From a bacterium (GTDB taxonomy: Bacteria; Myxococcota_A; Polyangia; Nannocystales; Nannocystaceae): DNA of 64,000 nucleotides. The stretch is from contig JANSYI010000012.1 in NCBI GenBank assembly GCA_024742475.1, positions 62,001 to 126,000 of the forward strand. Direction: 5' to 3'. Shown in pieces: positions 24,774 to 33,941 of the stretch (positions are counted from its first letter, which is position 1; each line of letters starts with the position of its first letter). Under the pieces are notes generated by a model. It saw only the letters and a list, made by a program, of their open reading frames with translations, did no database searches and was not told where the DNA came from. Both the position numbers and the translations under genes were made by a program.

Positions 24774-27224
24774 CTATGTCACGGACAGGGAGATTCCCCG
24801 CTGGCCGTACTCGGTGATGAAGTTCTGCAGCGCCGATGCATGCGTCCAGTTCCGCGAGTGCGGGTCGAACGTGATGAGGTCGGTGATCACGGCGCTGCCC
24901 GAGGGGGAGACCCCCGGGGACGAGACCTGCGTGACTCGGGTGACGCCGTCGGCGAAGCGGTTGACGACGACGATCATGTCCAGGCTGCCCGCCACGCGGA
25001 GCGCCCGGGTGTCGGAGGTCGCGGAGCTTCCATCGAGCCCGCTGAGCGTGGCGAGGTGGTGTAGGCCGGCCTCGGCCGATGCCGCGCGACTGGTCAGCAC
25101 CACCCCTTTGAAGCCGCGGCCGAGCGCTGCGAGGGCGCCCACGGCCTCTACGCCCGCGATTCCGTGGATCAGAAGGTGCGCCGGGGCCAGGCCCAAGGCG
25201 GCGTCGACCAGCCCGGGCATGGCGTGGGGGCGTGTGCTCTGAAGGACGATGGCGTCGGTCGGCAGCAGAGCGGGCTCGTGGTCCGGGCGCACGATGACGT
25301 GACGCTGGTCGCTGGGTGCGGCCAGCGAGAGCGCCGCGGCCACGGGATAAGCGCTCGCACCGGGTCCGGCGAACACGGCGATGCGTAGCCCGTGCCCGAC
25401 CGCGCTGGCGAGCAGCTTGGCGACGACGTCGGATAGGGTCGCACTCGAGGTCAGCTGCGCGAGGTCGTAGCGGTGCTGAACCGACGACGCACGGCGGATG
25501 CTGACGACCGGACCGCCGACGGCGAGGCTCTGGTGGACCGCGTGAATCCGGTGCCCCTCGGCGGTCGTTGCCTCGACGACGGGTTCGTCGGGTCCAAACG
25601 AGGTGCCGGTGAGCCGCCGGATGACCCACTCGAGCGCGACGTCACTACTAAAGGTTGTCTCGGGGGATTCGGCCGCCTGGCCGCTCTTGGTGACCATCGT
25701 CTGCTGCGGGCCGTTGAGCAGGATCTCGCGGATCTGTCGGTCGCGCAGCAGAGGCTGCAGTGGCCCCACGCCGCAAAGCTCGGTTTGAAGCTGGGCCGAC
25801 AGGGACATCGGCTCGAGGTGCCCGACGACGCCTTTGAGGTCTTCGAGCCCGCTGCGGAGCTTTGCGATGAGGGCGTCATCGTCGAGGGACGGGTCGGTGA
25901 GCCACGCGTCGCGGACGGCGGAGAACACCTGTCGGCATGCCTCGCGGGTCTGTGCGCCGCGCTGCATGCCCGCGAGCGCGGAGGGGCTGACGGTGGCGGG
26001 ACCCGAGGCCTTGGAGGGTCGTGCGACGGAGACCGGCGCGACCTCGGGCGGGCCGACGCGCGGCATCGACCAGGCGCCGCGAGGCTCGGCCGCGGCAGCC
26101 GCGGGCTTCGGAGTCTGCGGGTTCTGCTCGACGAGGTGGTCGGCCATCATCGTCGCGCCGGTCCGCACGGGTGATTTCGAGCCGAGCACGACCTTCGGCT
26201 CGGACGGGCCGTCGTCGCGCGGGGCTTCGGTGGGCATGTCGAGCTCACCCTTGGCGGACGGGGCCGAGGTCGACGGCGTGATCGGTCCGGCTGGCTTGGA
26301 CGGGCTGGAGGGGGACGGGGCGGGTTCGAGCTCGGGTGCCGCGGCGGGAGGTGGAGGCTCGGGCGGGGGCTCGGCGACTGGCGGCGGCGCGCTGGGCATG
26401 GAGGGCGGCGCGCTGGGCATGGAGGGCGGAGGCTCGGGTGTCGCCAGTGGAGGTGCCATCGCGGGGGGAGGCGCGGGGGCCTCGTCCATCGGCGGCGGCG
26501 CGGCGGCGGGGGCCGGCGGCTCGGGGGCGGCGGGGCTGGGTCCTGGACCCCCTCCTCCTCCGATCATGGGCGGGAGCGTCGGCATGTCCGGCTTCTTGCC
26601 GCCGCCGAGCCCGACGGGCGAGGGCACGTCGAGCACTGGAGGAGCCGACGCAGCGGGGTCCAGAGGCGGCGGCAGCGAGGGATCGGGCATCGGGGAGGGC
26701 GGGATCGACGGGGGCGCGGCGATGGGCGGAGGTGGCCCTGCCACGGGGGGCGGCGGAGCGCCGACGGGAGGCGGCGGGCCGAGGGGCGGTGGCGGGCCGC
26801 CCGGCCCTCCGATGGGGGGTGGCGGGCCGACTGGCCCTGCGATGGGGGGTGGCGCGCCGATGGGGGGTGGTGGGCCTGCGGGCTCGGGAGGCACGGCGCC
26901 GTAGCCTCCGGTCGGTCCTGCGGGCTGGCTCGCGCCACCGAGGTCGAACTCGAGCTTGTGCGAGCAGACGTAGACCTCGTCGCCGGGCTGGACCATGTGC
27001 GGACCTTGAATGCGCGATCCGTTGACGAACGTGCCGTTGGTCGAGCTGAGATCGACGAGCGTCAAAGAGCCATCCGTATAGAGGAGGCGCGCGTGGCTGG
27101 AGGAGACCCCAGCCTCGGGGATGCGGATGTCGTTGCTCGGCGTACGCCCGATCGTGATCTCGCGCTTGTCGAACGATGTCGTGGTCGGAGGGGCGCCGGA
27201 CTTCGAGATCGTGATGCGGAGCAT
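24774..27224 (-). CDS. FHA protein with degenerate CpaF/VirB11-like domain
   Basis: From ATG 27224, 816 residues. FHA domain at about 20-95 with IGR (25-27), SSSH (41-44) and STNGTFVNG (61-69), a phospho-Thr reader. A very long Pro/Ala/Gly linker follows (about 98-420). Residues about 435-816 resemble CpaF/VirB11 secretion ATPases: GPLQPLLRDRQIREILLNGP (about 487-506), HRIHAVHQSLAVGGPVVSIR, then a position equivalent to the P-loop. That position reads GPGASAYP (620-627) instead of GxxGxGKT, and the Walker B region reads HLLIHGIAG instead of a GEVRG-type motif. The domain is therefore probably not an ATPase. In canonical clusters this slot, just before tssJ, holds Fha1/TagH. It is divergent from hcp. 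Confidence 0.8.
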   Translation of the reverse strand: MLRITISKSGAPPTTTSFDKREITIGRTPSNDIRIPEAGVSSSHARLLYTDGSLTLVDLSSTNGTFVNGSRIQGPHMVQPGDEVYVCSHKLEFDLGGASQPAGPTGGYGAVPPEPAGPPPPIGAPPPIAGPVGPPPPIGGPGGPPPPLGPPPPVGAPPPPVAGPPPPIAAPPSIPPSPMPDPSLPPPLDPAASAPPVLDVPSPVGLGGGKKPDMPTLPPMIGGGGGPGPSPAAPEPPAPAAAPPPMDEAPAPPPAMAPPLATPEPPPSMPSAPPSMPSAPPPVAEPPPEPPPPAAAPELEPAPSPSSPSKPAGPITPSTSAPSAKGELDMPTEAPRDDGPSEPKVVLGSKSPVRTGATMMADHLVEQNPQTPKPAAAAAEPRGAWSMPRVGPPEVAPVSVARPSKASGPATVSPSALAGMQRGAQTREACRQVFSAVRDAWLTDPSLDDDALIAKLRSGLEDLKGVVGHLEPMSLSAQLQTELCGVGPLQPLLRDRQIREILLNGPQQTMVTKSGQAAESPETTFSSDVALEWVIRRLTGTSFGPDEPVVEATTAEGHRIHAVHQSLAVGGPVVSIRRASSVQHRYDLAQLTSSATLSDVVAKLLASAVGHGLRIAVFAGPGASAYPVAAALSLAAPSDQRHVIVRPDHEPALLPTDAIVLQSTRPHAMPGLVDAALGLAPAHLLIHGIAGVEAVGALAALGRGFKGVVLTSRAASAEAGLHHLATLSGLDGSSATSDTRALRVAGSLDMIVVVNRFADGVTRVTQVSSPGVSPSGSAVITDLITFDPHSRNWTHASALQNFITEYGQRGISLSVT

Positions 27225-27418
27225 GAGGCGAGGCTGGATGTTCGCCCGGCTCGCGATGGATGAAAAGAGCAAGCCGGGGAAAAATGTCGGTGAACGAGGT
27301 CGCAGAGCAGGCGATGATTTCACGCTGGTGTCGTCCGGCTCGGCGGTCGATGCTCGAGCCTGTCCGTGACACCGCGGTGAGTCTTTACGGGGTCGGGGGG
27401 CACTGCTACGTTGCGTTC
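27225..27418. promoter_or_regulatory. Divergent promoter region of the two T6SS arms
   Basis: The 194-base gap separates the minus arm (fha-tssJ...) and the plus arm (hcp...). Both promoters must lie here unless they start inside genes. No convincing -10/-35 pair is seen. A GGCAC and a TTGC are present close to hcp but are spaced too far apart for a sigma-54 site. An AT-rich patch GGGGAAAAATGTC lies near 27280. Confidence 0.4.
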
Positions 27419-27910
27419 ATGGCCGAAACCGTACACTGGTTCCTAAACACCAACGGCGAGAAGGTCGACGGCGAGTCGACGCAAACCAGCCTTGGACGCG
27501 AAAACTCGATCGAGTGCCTGTCTTTCGTCGACGCAGTGCGGACGGCTCGGGAGAAGGGCTCCGGTCTTGCGACCGGCCGTCGGACCTACGAACCGATCGT
27601 GATCCGCAAGCGGATCGACAAGTCCTCTCCGATCCTCGCCCGCAGCCTCTGCAACAACGAGGTCATCGACGGAACCTTCAAGTTCTTCCGGCCCAGCCCG
27701 GCCGGAGACGGAACGACCGAGCACTTCTTCACGGTCGAGCATGCAGAAGGCCGCGTCGCATCGATTCGTCGGGTCTCGCCCGACACCATCGACCCCGCGA
27801 GCGCGACCGAGCCGCCCACCGAAGAGGTCTCCATCGTGTTCCACAACATCACGTGGACCTACGAGCCCAGCGGTGCGATGCACCACGACAACTGGCGCGA
27901 GAATCAGTAG
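27419..27910 (+). CDS. hcp: T6SS tube protein Hcp (TssD)
   Basis: 163 residues from ATG 27419. The fold pattern fits Hcp: GEKVDGESTQ near the N-terminus, then RRTYEPIVIRKRIDKSSPILARSL (the conserved KxxDKSSPxL region) and a C-terminal EEVSIVFHNITWTYEPSG block with the typical final beta strand. Hcp hexamers stack to form the secreted inner tube. It is the first gene of the plus arm and tssE begins 17 bases after it. As the most highly expressed T6SS protein it probably has a strong promoter in 27225-27418. Confidence 0.96.
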   Translation: MAETVHWFLNTNGEKVDGESTQTSLGRENSIECLSFVDAVRTAREKGSGLATGRRTYEPIVIRKRIDKSSPILARSLCNNEVIDGTFKFFRPSPAGDGTTEHFFTVEHAEGRVASIRRVSPDTIDPASATEPPTEEVSIVFHNITWTYEPSGAMHHDNWRENQ

Positions 27911-27927
27911 CGGAGTGAGCCTGTAGC

Positions 27928-28311
27928 GTGGCTCGCGGTCTCCTCGGTCGACTGGCTTCGTCCAACCCGTCCCGCAACACGGACGAGGTCCAGTCGATCA
28001 TTGGAAACCTCCGCGCCATCTTGAACACGCGGCTGGGCGATTCCCCGGCCGCTTCCGATTTCGGCGTCATCGACCTCGCCGACCTCTATCACGACTTCCC
28101 CAACGCGACGCAGTTCCTGCAGCGCAGCATTCGGGACACGATTCAGAAGTACGAGCCCCGCCTGACCAGCGTTCGGGTTCGGCCGGCGCCGAGCGAGGAC
28201 CCGCTGACCTTGGTGTTCGATATCTCCGCCCGCCTGACCCATGACCGACGTCGTGGTTTGGTGCGGGTGCGAACGCAGGTCAACCACGGCGGGCGCGTCG
28301 ACATCGAGTAG
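27928..28311 (+). CDS. tssE: T6SS baseplate wedge protein TssE (gp25-like)
   Basis: 127 residues from GTG 27928, family length. TssE is related to phage T4 gp25. Visible features are SIIGNLRAILNTRLGDSPAASDFG (the family's LxxILNTRxG segment), then RSIRDTIQKYEPRLTSVRV and a terminal FDISARLTHD strand. It forms the baseplate with TssF, TssG and TssK and links to the first sheath ring. There is a 59-base gap before tssF. Confidence 0.94.
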   Translation: MARGLLGRLASSNPSRNTDEVQSIIGNLRAILNTRLGDSPAASDFGVIDLADLYHDFPNATQFLQRSIRDTIQKYEPRLTSVRVRPAPSEDPLTLVFDISARLTHDRRRGLVRVRTQVNHGGRVDIE

Positions 28312-28370
28312 AGAACCACCCTCGGTTTTCGGGTCCAAGCCGACCGCATTTCTTCGTATCCTCGCAGGCG

Positions 28371-30110
28371 TTGGGCGCGAAGTACTACGAGAGCGAGCTT
28401 CAGTATCTCCGCGAGATGGGGAAGGAGTTCTCGTTGCTCCACCCGTCCACCGCCGGGCTGCTGGCGGAGAAGGGCAGCGATCCCGACGTCGAGCGCCTGC
28501 TCGAAGGCGTCGCCTTCCTCACCGCCCGGATCCGCGAGCGGGTCGACGACGCGGTGCCCGAGGTGGTGCACGGCATGCTGCAGCTGCTGCTTCCGCACTA
28601 CCTGCGCACGATCCCGCCCACGTCGATCATTCAGTACGAACCGTCGATCAAGTCGCTTCGGGGCATCCACACCGTGGCCGAAGGGACCAGGGTGTCCTCG
28701 AAGGCCATCAAGGGCACATCGTGCGAGTTCCGCACGACGATGCCGGTCGAGCTTCTGCCGGTGCGTCTCGAGGACGCGGTGCTCGATCAGACCCGTGGCA
28801 ACTTCCCCACCATCCGGCTGCGCTTGCTGACGAGTGAACCGGGCATGCCGATCTTGGCCCGCCCCGAAGGCCTGCGCTTCCTTCTCTACGGCGAGGTCGG
28901 CTTGTGTTCGACCTTGTACCTGTGGCTCATGCGTCACCTGACGCGGGTGACGATTCAAAGCGAGGGCGGGGAACCCGTTTCGATCGGGCACGACGTCGTC
29001 AAGCCGATCGGGTTTCGTCCTCAGGACGACATGCTTCCGTGGCCCACGCTGTCGCAGCCGGGCTATCGCTACCTGCAGGAGTATTTCTGCAACCCCTTCA
29101 AGTTCCTCTACTTCGACCTCCAAGGGCTCGACCGCGCGCCGCCGAGCGCCGAACGCTTCGAGATCGCACTGGAGTTCGAGCGGCCGCCCGAGCTCAACCA
29201 GCGCATCACCGCCGAGACGTTCCGGCTGTTCACCACGCCGGTCATCAATCTGTTCGAGACCTCGGCCGAGCCGATCAAGCTCGACCCCAAGATTCACGAG
29301 CACTTGCTGCGCGGCAGCGGCTTTCGGCCCGACCACATGGAGGTCTACGAGGTGCGCGAGGTGATCGGTGTCCGCCAGGGGCAGTCGCAGCGCCGCACAT
29401 ATGAGCCATTCGTAGGCTTCGCCCACACCGCCGACTCGCACGAGGGCAGCTACTATACGCTGCGGCCCACCGCTTCGCCTCTCGACGACGCCACCGACAC
29501 CTATCTGTCGATCGTCACGCCGCTCGGCGACACGCCCAACCGTGACGAAGAGGTGCTCTCGATGGAGCTGACGTGCACCAACCGGGGCCTGCCCGCGGAG
29601 CTTCAGCTCGGCGAGATCAACTCGACGCCCCGCGGGGTCTCGACCGCGGCTCCGTTCAAGAACATCGCGCCCGTCACCAACCCCTCGCGCCCCAAGCTCG
29701 GCAACGACCTGCTGTGGCGCTTGCTCTCGCACCTCTCGGTCGGCCGGGCGTCCCTCGCCGATCCTCGCGTCCTTCGGACGCTGCTGAACCTCTACAACTT
29801 CCAGCGCGAGTCCTCGCCCGCGCAGGGCCGCGCGAACGAACTCAAGGTCGAGTCGATCCGCTCGATCAAGAACGAGCCCGTCACGCGCCTCATGGGCGGC
29901 GCACCCGTGCGCGGCGTCGAGACGCGCATCGAGCTCGAGGAGTCCAAGCTCGGGTCGCAAGGTGAGGCGTTTCTGTTCGGTTGCGTGCTCGACGAGCTGT
30001 TCGCGACCCACGTGCCGCTCAACTCGTTCAACGAACTCCACCTCCATCTCCACCCCTCCAAGGTCGAGCTCAAGTGGCCGGCCCGCAGCGGGCAGCGACG
30101 CATCCTGTGA
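28371..30110 (+). CDS. tssF: T6SS baseplate protein TssF (ImpG/VasA)
   Basis: 579 residues from a TTG start at 28371. The start is chosen because the protein then begins MGAKYYESELQYLREMGKEF, matching the family's YYxxELxYLRxxGxEFA. No earlier in-frame ATG/GTG fits. Further landmarks: DPDVERLLEGVAFLTARIR, LLPHYLRTIPP and LQEYFCNPFKFLYFDL, then a C-terminal KVELKWPARSGQR. TssF is the baseplate wedge protein that binds TssG. Its stop overlaps the tssG start by 4 bases. Confidence 0.95.
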   Translation: MGAKYYESELQYLREMGKEFSLLHPSTAGLLAEKGSDPDVERLLEGVAFLTARIRERVDDAVPEVVHGMLQLLLPHYLRTIPPTSIIQYEPSIKSLRGIHTVAEGTRVSSKAIKGTSCEFRTTMPVELLPVRLEDAVLDQTRGNFPTIRLRLLTSEPGMPILARPEGLRFLLYGEVGLCSTLYLWLMRHLTRVTIQSEGGEPVSIGHDVVKPIGFRPQDDMLPWPTLSQPGYRYLQEYFCNPFKFLYFDLQGLDRAPPSAERFEIALEFERPPELNQRITAETFRLFTTPVINLFETSAEPIKLDPKIHEHLLRGSGFRPDHMEVYEVREVIGVRQGQSQRRTYEPFVGFAHTADSHEGSYYTLRPTASPLDDATDTYLSIVTPLGDTPNRDEEVLSMELTCTNRGLPAELQLGEINSTPRGVSTAAPFKNIAPVTNPSRPKLGNDLLWRLLSHLSVGRASLADPRVLRTLLNLYNFQRESSPAQGRANELKVESIRSIKNEPVTRLMGGAPVRGVETRIELEESKLGSQGEAFLFGCVLDELFATHVPLNSFNELHLHLHPSKVELKWPARSGQRRIL

Positions 30111-31264
30111 GCCTGCCGAGCACACGCCCGCCCCCGGGCACTCGTTCGCCGACAGTCGCACCGCCGAGCAAGGGCGACGCGGACCAGATCCGCGAAGACC
30201 TGCTCGCCAACGCCACGCTCTACGACTTCTACTACACCGTCGGCATGATGGAGCGCCTCGAGCCGCAGGCCGTGCGCGTGGGCGGCAACGGCCCCTACGA
30301 ACGCGAGTCGATCCGCTTCCGCCACGACCCGTCGCTCGCGTTCAAGGCCGGCGACCTGACGAAGGTCGAGTGGGCGCCCAAGCCCCAGGCGGTCGAGGAC
30401 GCCCTCGATGGCAAGCACTTCCGCTTCGAGGTCACCACAGCGTTCCTCGGCTTGACCGGCACCATCTCTCCGATGCCGCTATACATGGCCGAGGAGGTCG
30501 CGCAGGCCCAGGACTCCGCCGCGGTCAAGCGCGACTTCCTGGACATGTTCCACCACCGGCTCATCTCCTTCGTGTACCGGATCGGGGTCAAGCACGACCT
30601 CGCCCGCGAGTACCTCAAGGACGGCACCGACCCGTGGTCCAGGCGCATCCTCGCGCTCGCCGGTTTCGACAGCTGGGGTGGCCACGCGATGAAGACGTTG
30701 CCGCCGTGGCGAGTCCTTCGCCTCGCGCCGTTGCTCTCCAGCGGCGTCCGCTCGGCTCGCACCATCGAGCTGGCCATTCAAGACGTCTGCGGCCACGCGC
30801 TGCGCAACGCGACGGTCAGCGTCGAGACGTTTGCGGGCGGCTGGAGCCCACTGGACGGCGAGCAGCGCATGGCGCTGGGCGATCGTAACCACGCGCTCGG
30901 CCACGCCTCGGTGCTCGGCCAGGAATGCTTCGACAAGAGCGGCAAGGCCGTCATCGCGATCGGCCCGCTCGGCCAGAACTTCCGACACTTTCTCGCTGAT
31001 GGTGATCAGTACCCGGTCATCGTCGAGCTGTTGGCGCTGCTCACCGACGAACCCGTCGTCTTCGAGATGCGCCTCGAGGTGCGAGACGACGCCCGACCTC
31101 CCTTTCACCTCGGTGTCGACGGCCGCATGGGCGTCGACTCCTGGCTGGGCTCGGGCGCCGAGTCCTCCTCCACTACCCAAGTCATGGTCGAGCTGCCGCG
31201 GCACCTCGATCGCCCCCTGAGCACCGCCGACTACGGCTGGCAGTCCCGACCCCAACGACACTGA
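30107..31264 (+). CDS. tssG: T6SS baseplate protein TssG (ImpH/VasB)
   Basis: 385 residues from GTG 30107 (GTGA overlap with tssF, implying coupled translation). After a Pro-rich leader come a YDFYYTVGMMERLEP block, ESIRFRHDPSLAF and FEVTTAFLGLTGTISPMPLYM, all typical of TssG. Then FLDMFHHRLISFVYRI and a C-terminal LGVDGRMGVDSWLG. TssG forms the wedge with TssF and TssE. tssH starts 5 bases after its stop. Confidence 0.94.
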   Translation: MSLPSTRPPPGTRSPTVAPPSKGDADQIREDLLANATLYDFYYTVGMMERLEPQAVRVGGNGPYERESIRFRHDPSLAFKAGDLTKVEWAPKPQAVEDALDGKHFRFEVTTAFLGLTGTISPMPLYMAEEVAQAQDSAAVKRDFLDMFHHRLISFVYRIGVKHDLAREYLKDGTDPWSRRILALAGFDSWGGHAMKTLPPWRVLRLAPLLSSGVRSARTIELAIQDVCGHALRNATVSVETFAGGWSPLDGEQRMALGDRNHALGHASVLGQECFDKSGKAVIAIGPLGQNFRHFLADGDQYPVIVELLALLTDEPVVFEMRLEVRDDARPPFHLGVDGRMGVDSWLGSGAESSSTTQVMVELPRHLDRPLSTADYGWQSRPQRH

Positions 31265-31269
31265 GCATC

Positions 31270-33888
31270 ATGCGCGTAGAACCCCGTCACCTCGTCAAAC
31301 GCCTCAACTCCTCCTGCCACACCGCGCTCAACCAGGCGGTCGACCTCGGCGCGTCGGGTCGCTTCTACGAGATCGGTGTCGAGCACCTGCTGCAGGCCAT
31401 CATCGAAATCGAAGACGGCGACGTCTTTCACATCTTGCGCTTCTTCGGCAAGGAGCCCACACGCCTGCTCGCCTCCGTCGAGCGGGCGCTGCAGATGATG
31501 CGCACGGGCAACCAGGGCAAGCCGACGCTGTCGGGCTCGCTCTTCAAGTGGATGGAGTCGGCGTGGATGTTCGCCTCGCTGGAGAAGCAGGCCGTGCAGA
31601 TCCGCTCGGGTGACCTGTTCCTCGAGTTCGTCTCGAACGTGGGTCGCTACACCGCCGAGTCCCTGCCTGGCATCGACGAGCTGGACGCGGCGGAGATCCT
31701 CAAGAACTACGACGAGATCCTCGCGGGCAGCAAGGAGACGCTCGAGGTGCCGACCACTTCCGATGCCGGCGTGGCCGCGCCGGGCAAGGCGTCCGCCCCC
31801 GGCCGAGAGGCGCTCGATCGCTTCTGCATCTCTTTCACCGACAAGGCCAAGCGCGGCGAGATCGACCCCATTTTCGGCCGTGATCGCGAGATCCGCCAGA
31901 TGATCGACATCTTGGCGCGTCGCCGAAAGAACAACCCGATCGCCGTCGGTGAGGCAGGCGTCGGCAAGACCGCGCTGGTGGAGGGCCTCGCGCTCGCCAT
32001 CGCCAACGGCGACGTGCCCGACGAGCTCGCACGCACCGAGCTGCTCTCGCTCGACATGGGTCTGCTCAAGGCCGGCGCGGGCGTCAAGGGCGAACTGGAG
32101 AACCGCCTCAAGAAGGTCATCGCCGAGGTGAAGGGCTCTCCGACGCCCATCATCATGTTCATCGACGAAGCGCACACGCTCGTCGGTGGGGGCGCCTCCG
32201 ACAACGAAATCCCCAACCTGCTCAAGCCTGCGCTCGCCCGTGGCGAGTTCCGAACCGTCGCCGCGACGACCTACTCCGAGTTCAAGAAGTACTTCGAGAA
32301 GGATCCCGCGCTCGAGCGTCGCTTCCAGCCGGTGCACGTCAATCAGCCTTCGGTCGACGACGCCGTCCTGATGCTCCGCGGCCTCCGCGGCGTCTACGAG
32401 ACGGCCCACGACGTCATCATCCGTGAAGAAGCCGTCATCGCGGCGGCCAAGCTCTCCGATCGCTACATCACCGGACGGCAGCTTCCCGACAAGGCCGTCG
32501 ACCTGCTCGACACCGCCGCCGCGCGGGTCCGCATCGCCCAGGGCGCACCGCCGGCCACGGTCGTCGCGCTGCGCTCCGAGCACGCGTCCCTGCAGCGGCA
32601 GTACGACTCCATCCAGCGCGACATCTCCGACGCAGCGGCGAGCGACGACGGCGTCGCCGACGAGCTCAAGGAGCGGATGGCGCAGATCGAGGCCGAGCTC
32701 GCCGACCTCGAAACGCAGCTCGACAAGGAGAAGGAGATCATCGCCGAAATCAAGGAAGCCCAGGCGATCCTGCGCGACGAGGAGTCCGAGGCCGAGGCGC
32801 GGGAGAAGGCGTCCACGGACATCACCGACGCTCGCGCCCGGCTGGCCGAGGTGCAAGGCGAGTCTGCCCTGATCCACTACGAGGTCGACGAAGGCGCGGT
32901 GGGGCAGGTCGTCTCCAGCTGGACCGGCATCCCGATCGGCAAGATGCGCTCGGACTCCATCGAGACGATGCTCAATCTCGAGGGCAAGCTCGAGCAGCGC
33001 ATCAAGGGCCAGAACCAGGCGACCGCGGCCGTCGCCGAGGCGGTCCGCATGTCCCACGCGGGCGTTCGCAACCCCGACACACCCATCGCCGTGCTGCTCT
33101 TCGTCGGCCCCTCGGGCGTCGGCAAGACGGAGACCGCCCTCACTCTCGCCGACGAGCTCTACGGCGGGGAGCGGTCGATGACCACGATCAACATGTCCGA
33201 GTTCCAGGAGAAGCACACGGTCTCCCGGCTCATCGGATCGCCTCCGGGCTATGTCGGCTATGGCGAGGGCGGCGTCCTCACCGAGGCCGTGCGTCACAAA
33301 CCCTACAGCGTCGTCCTGCTCGACGAGGTCGAAAAGGCCGACCTCGAGGTCATGAACCTGTTCTATCAGGTGTTCGACAAGGGCATGCTCAGCGACGGCG
33401 AGGGACGGTTGGTCAACTTCCGCAACACCGTCGTCATCCTCACCAGCAACCTGGCCACCGACAAGATCATGGCCATGCACGAGGGCGGCACCAAGCCGCC
33501 CGTCGAAGGCGTGCTCGCAGCGATTCGGCCCGAGCTCTCGGCGCACTTCAAGCCGGCCTTGCTCGCGCGCATGACCATCGTCCCGTATCGTCCGATGGAC
33601 CCTGAGATCCTCGCCGACATCGCCAAGCTCAAGCTCTCGAGCCTTGCCAAGCGGCTACAGGCCACGCACGGACTGAAGACCACCTTCGAGGACTCGCTCA
33701 TCGAACACCTCGTCGCCCGCTGCACCGAGGGCGAGACCGGTGCCCGTGCCCTCGACCACGCGATGCGCGGCGCGCTCATGCCCAACCTCGCCCGCGCCGT
33801 GCTCGAGAAGATGGCCGACGAACAGATGCCGCCGTCGCTGTCGATCGGACTCGACGACGAGGGCGGTTGGAAGTTCACCTTCGCGTAG
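31270..33888 (+). CDS. clpV: T6SS AAA+ ATPase TssH (ClpV)
   Basis: 872 residues. ClpV disassembles the contracted sheath so subunits can be reused. The N-domain (about 1-150) starts with LNSSCHTALNQAVDLG, typical of ClpV. The first AAA module has GEAGVGKTALVEG (near 227-239) and DEAHTLVGGG. A coiled-coil middle domain follows (about 430-530). The second AAA module has GPSGVGKTETALTLADEL (near 613-630) and SPPGYVGYGEGG. Both P-loops are intact, so both rings should hydrolyse ATP. It is the last gene of the plus arm and is followed by a terminator. Confidence 0.96.
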   Translation: MRVEPRHLVKRLNSSCHTALNQAVDLGASGRFYEIGVEHLLQAIIEIEDGDVFHILRFFGKEPTRLLASVERALQMMRTGNQGKPTLSGSLFKWMESAWMFASLEKQAVQIRSGDLFLEFVSNVGRYTAESLPGIDELDAAEILKNYDEILAGSKETLEVPTTSDAGVAAPGKASAPGREALDRFCISFTDKAKRGEIDPIFGRDREIRQMIDILARRRKNNPIAVGEAGVGKTALVEGLALAIANGDVPDELARTELLSLDMGLLKAGAGVKGELENRLKKVIAEVKGSPTPIIMFIDEAHTLVGGGASDNEIPNLLKPALARGEFRTVAATTYSEFKKYFEKDPALERRFQPVHVNQPSVDDAVLMLRGLRGVYETAHDVIIREEAVIAAAKLSDRYITGRQLPDKAVDLLDTAAARVRIAQGAPPATVVALRSEHASLQRQYDSIQRDISDAAASDDGVADELKERMAQIEAELADLETQLDKEKEIIAEIKEAQAILRDEESEAEAREKASTDITDARARLAEVQGESALIHYEVDEGAVGQVVSSWTGIPIGKMRSDSIETMLNLEGKLEQRIKGQNQATAAVAEAVRMSHAGVRNPDTPIAVLLFVGPSGVGKTETALTLADELYGGERSMTTINMSEFQEKHTVSRLIGSPPGYVGYGEGGVLTEAVRHKPYSVVLLDEVEKADLEVMNLFYQVFDKGMLSDGEGRLVNFRNTVVILTSNLATDKIMAMHEGGTKPPVEGVLAAIRPELSAHFKPALLARMTIVPYRPMDPEILADIAKLKLSSLAKRLQATHGLKTTFEDSLIEHLVARCTEGETGARALDHAMRGALMPNLARAVLEKMADEQMPPSLSIGLDDEGGWKFTFA

Positions 33889-33908
33889 GTCGAGCATCTC
33901 CAACGAAG

Positions 33909-33937
33909 AGCCCGGGTCCGTAGGCCCGGGCTTTCTT
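33909..33937 (+). terminator. Intrinsic terminator after clpV
   Basis: AGCCCGGG/CCCGGGCT with an 8-base loop (33909-33932) is followed by TTTCTT (to 33937), a good rho-independent terminator for the plus arm. The flanks (GAAG before, TTCTTC after) partly pair as well, so it may also work toward the minus strand for the operon that ends at 33942. Confidence 0.85.
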
Positions 33938-33941
33938 CGTC

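Noticed and set aside
27395..27415. Possible sigma-54 promoter before hcp (GGCAC and TTGC)
   Set aside because: The spacing between the GG and GC elements is two bases too long; sigma-54 sites need strict spacing.
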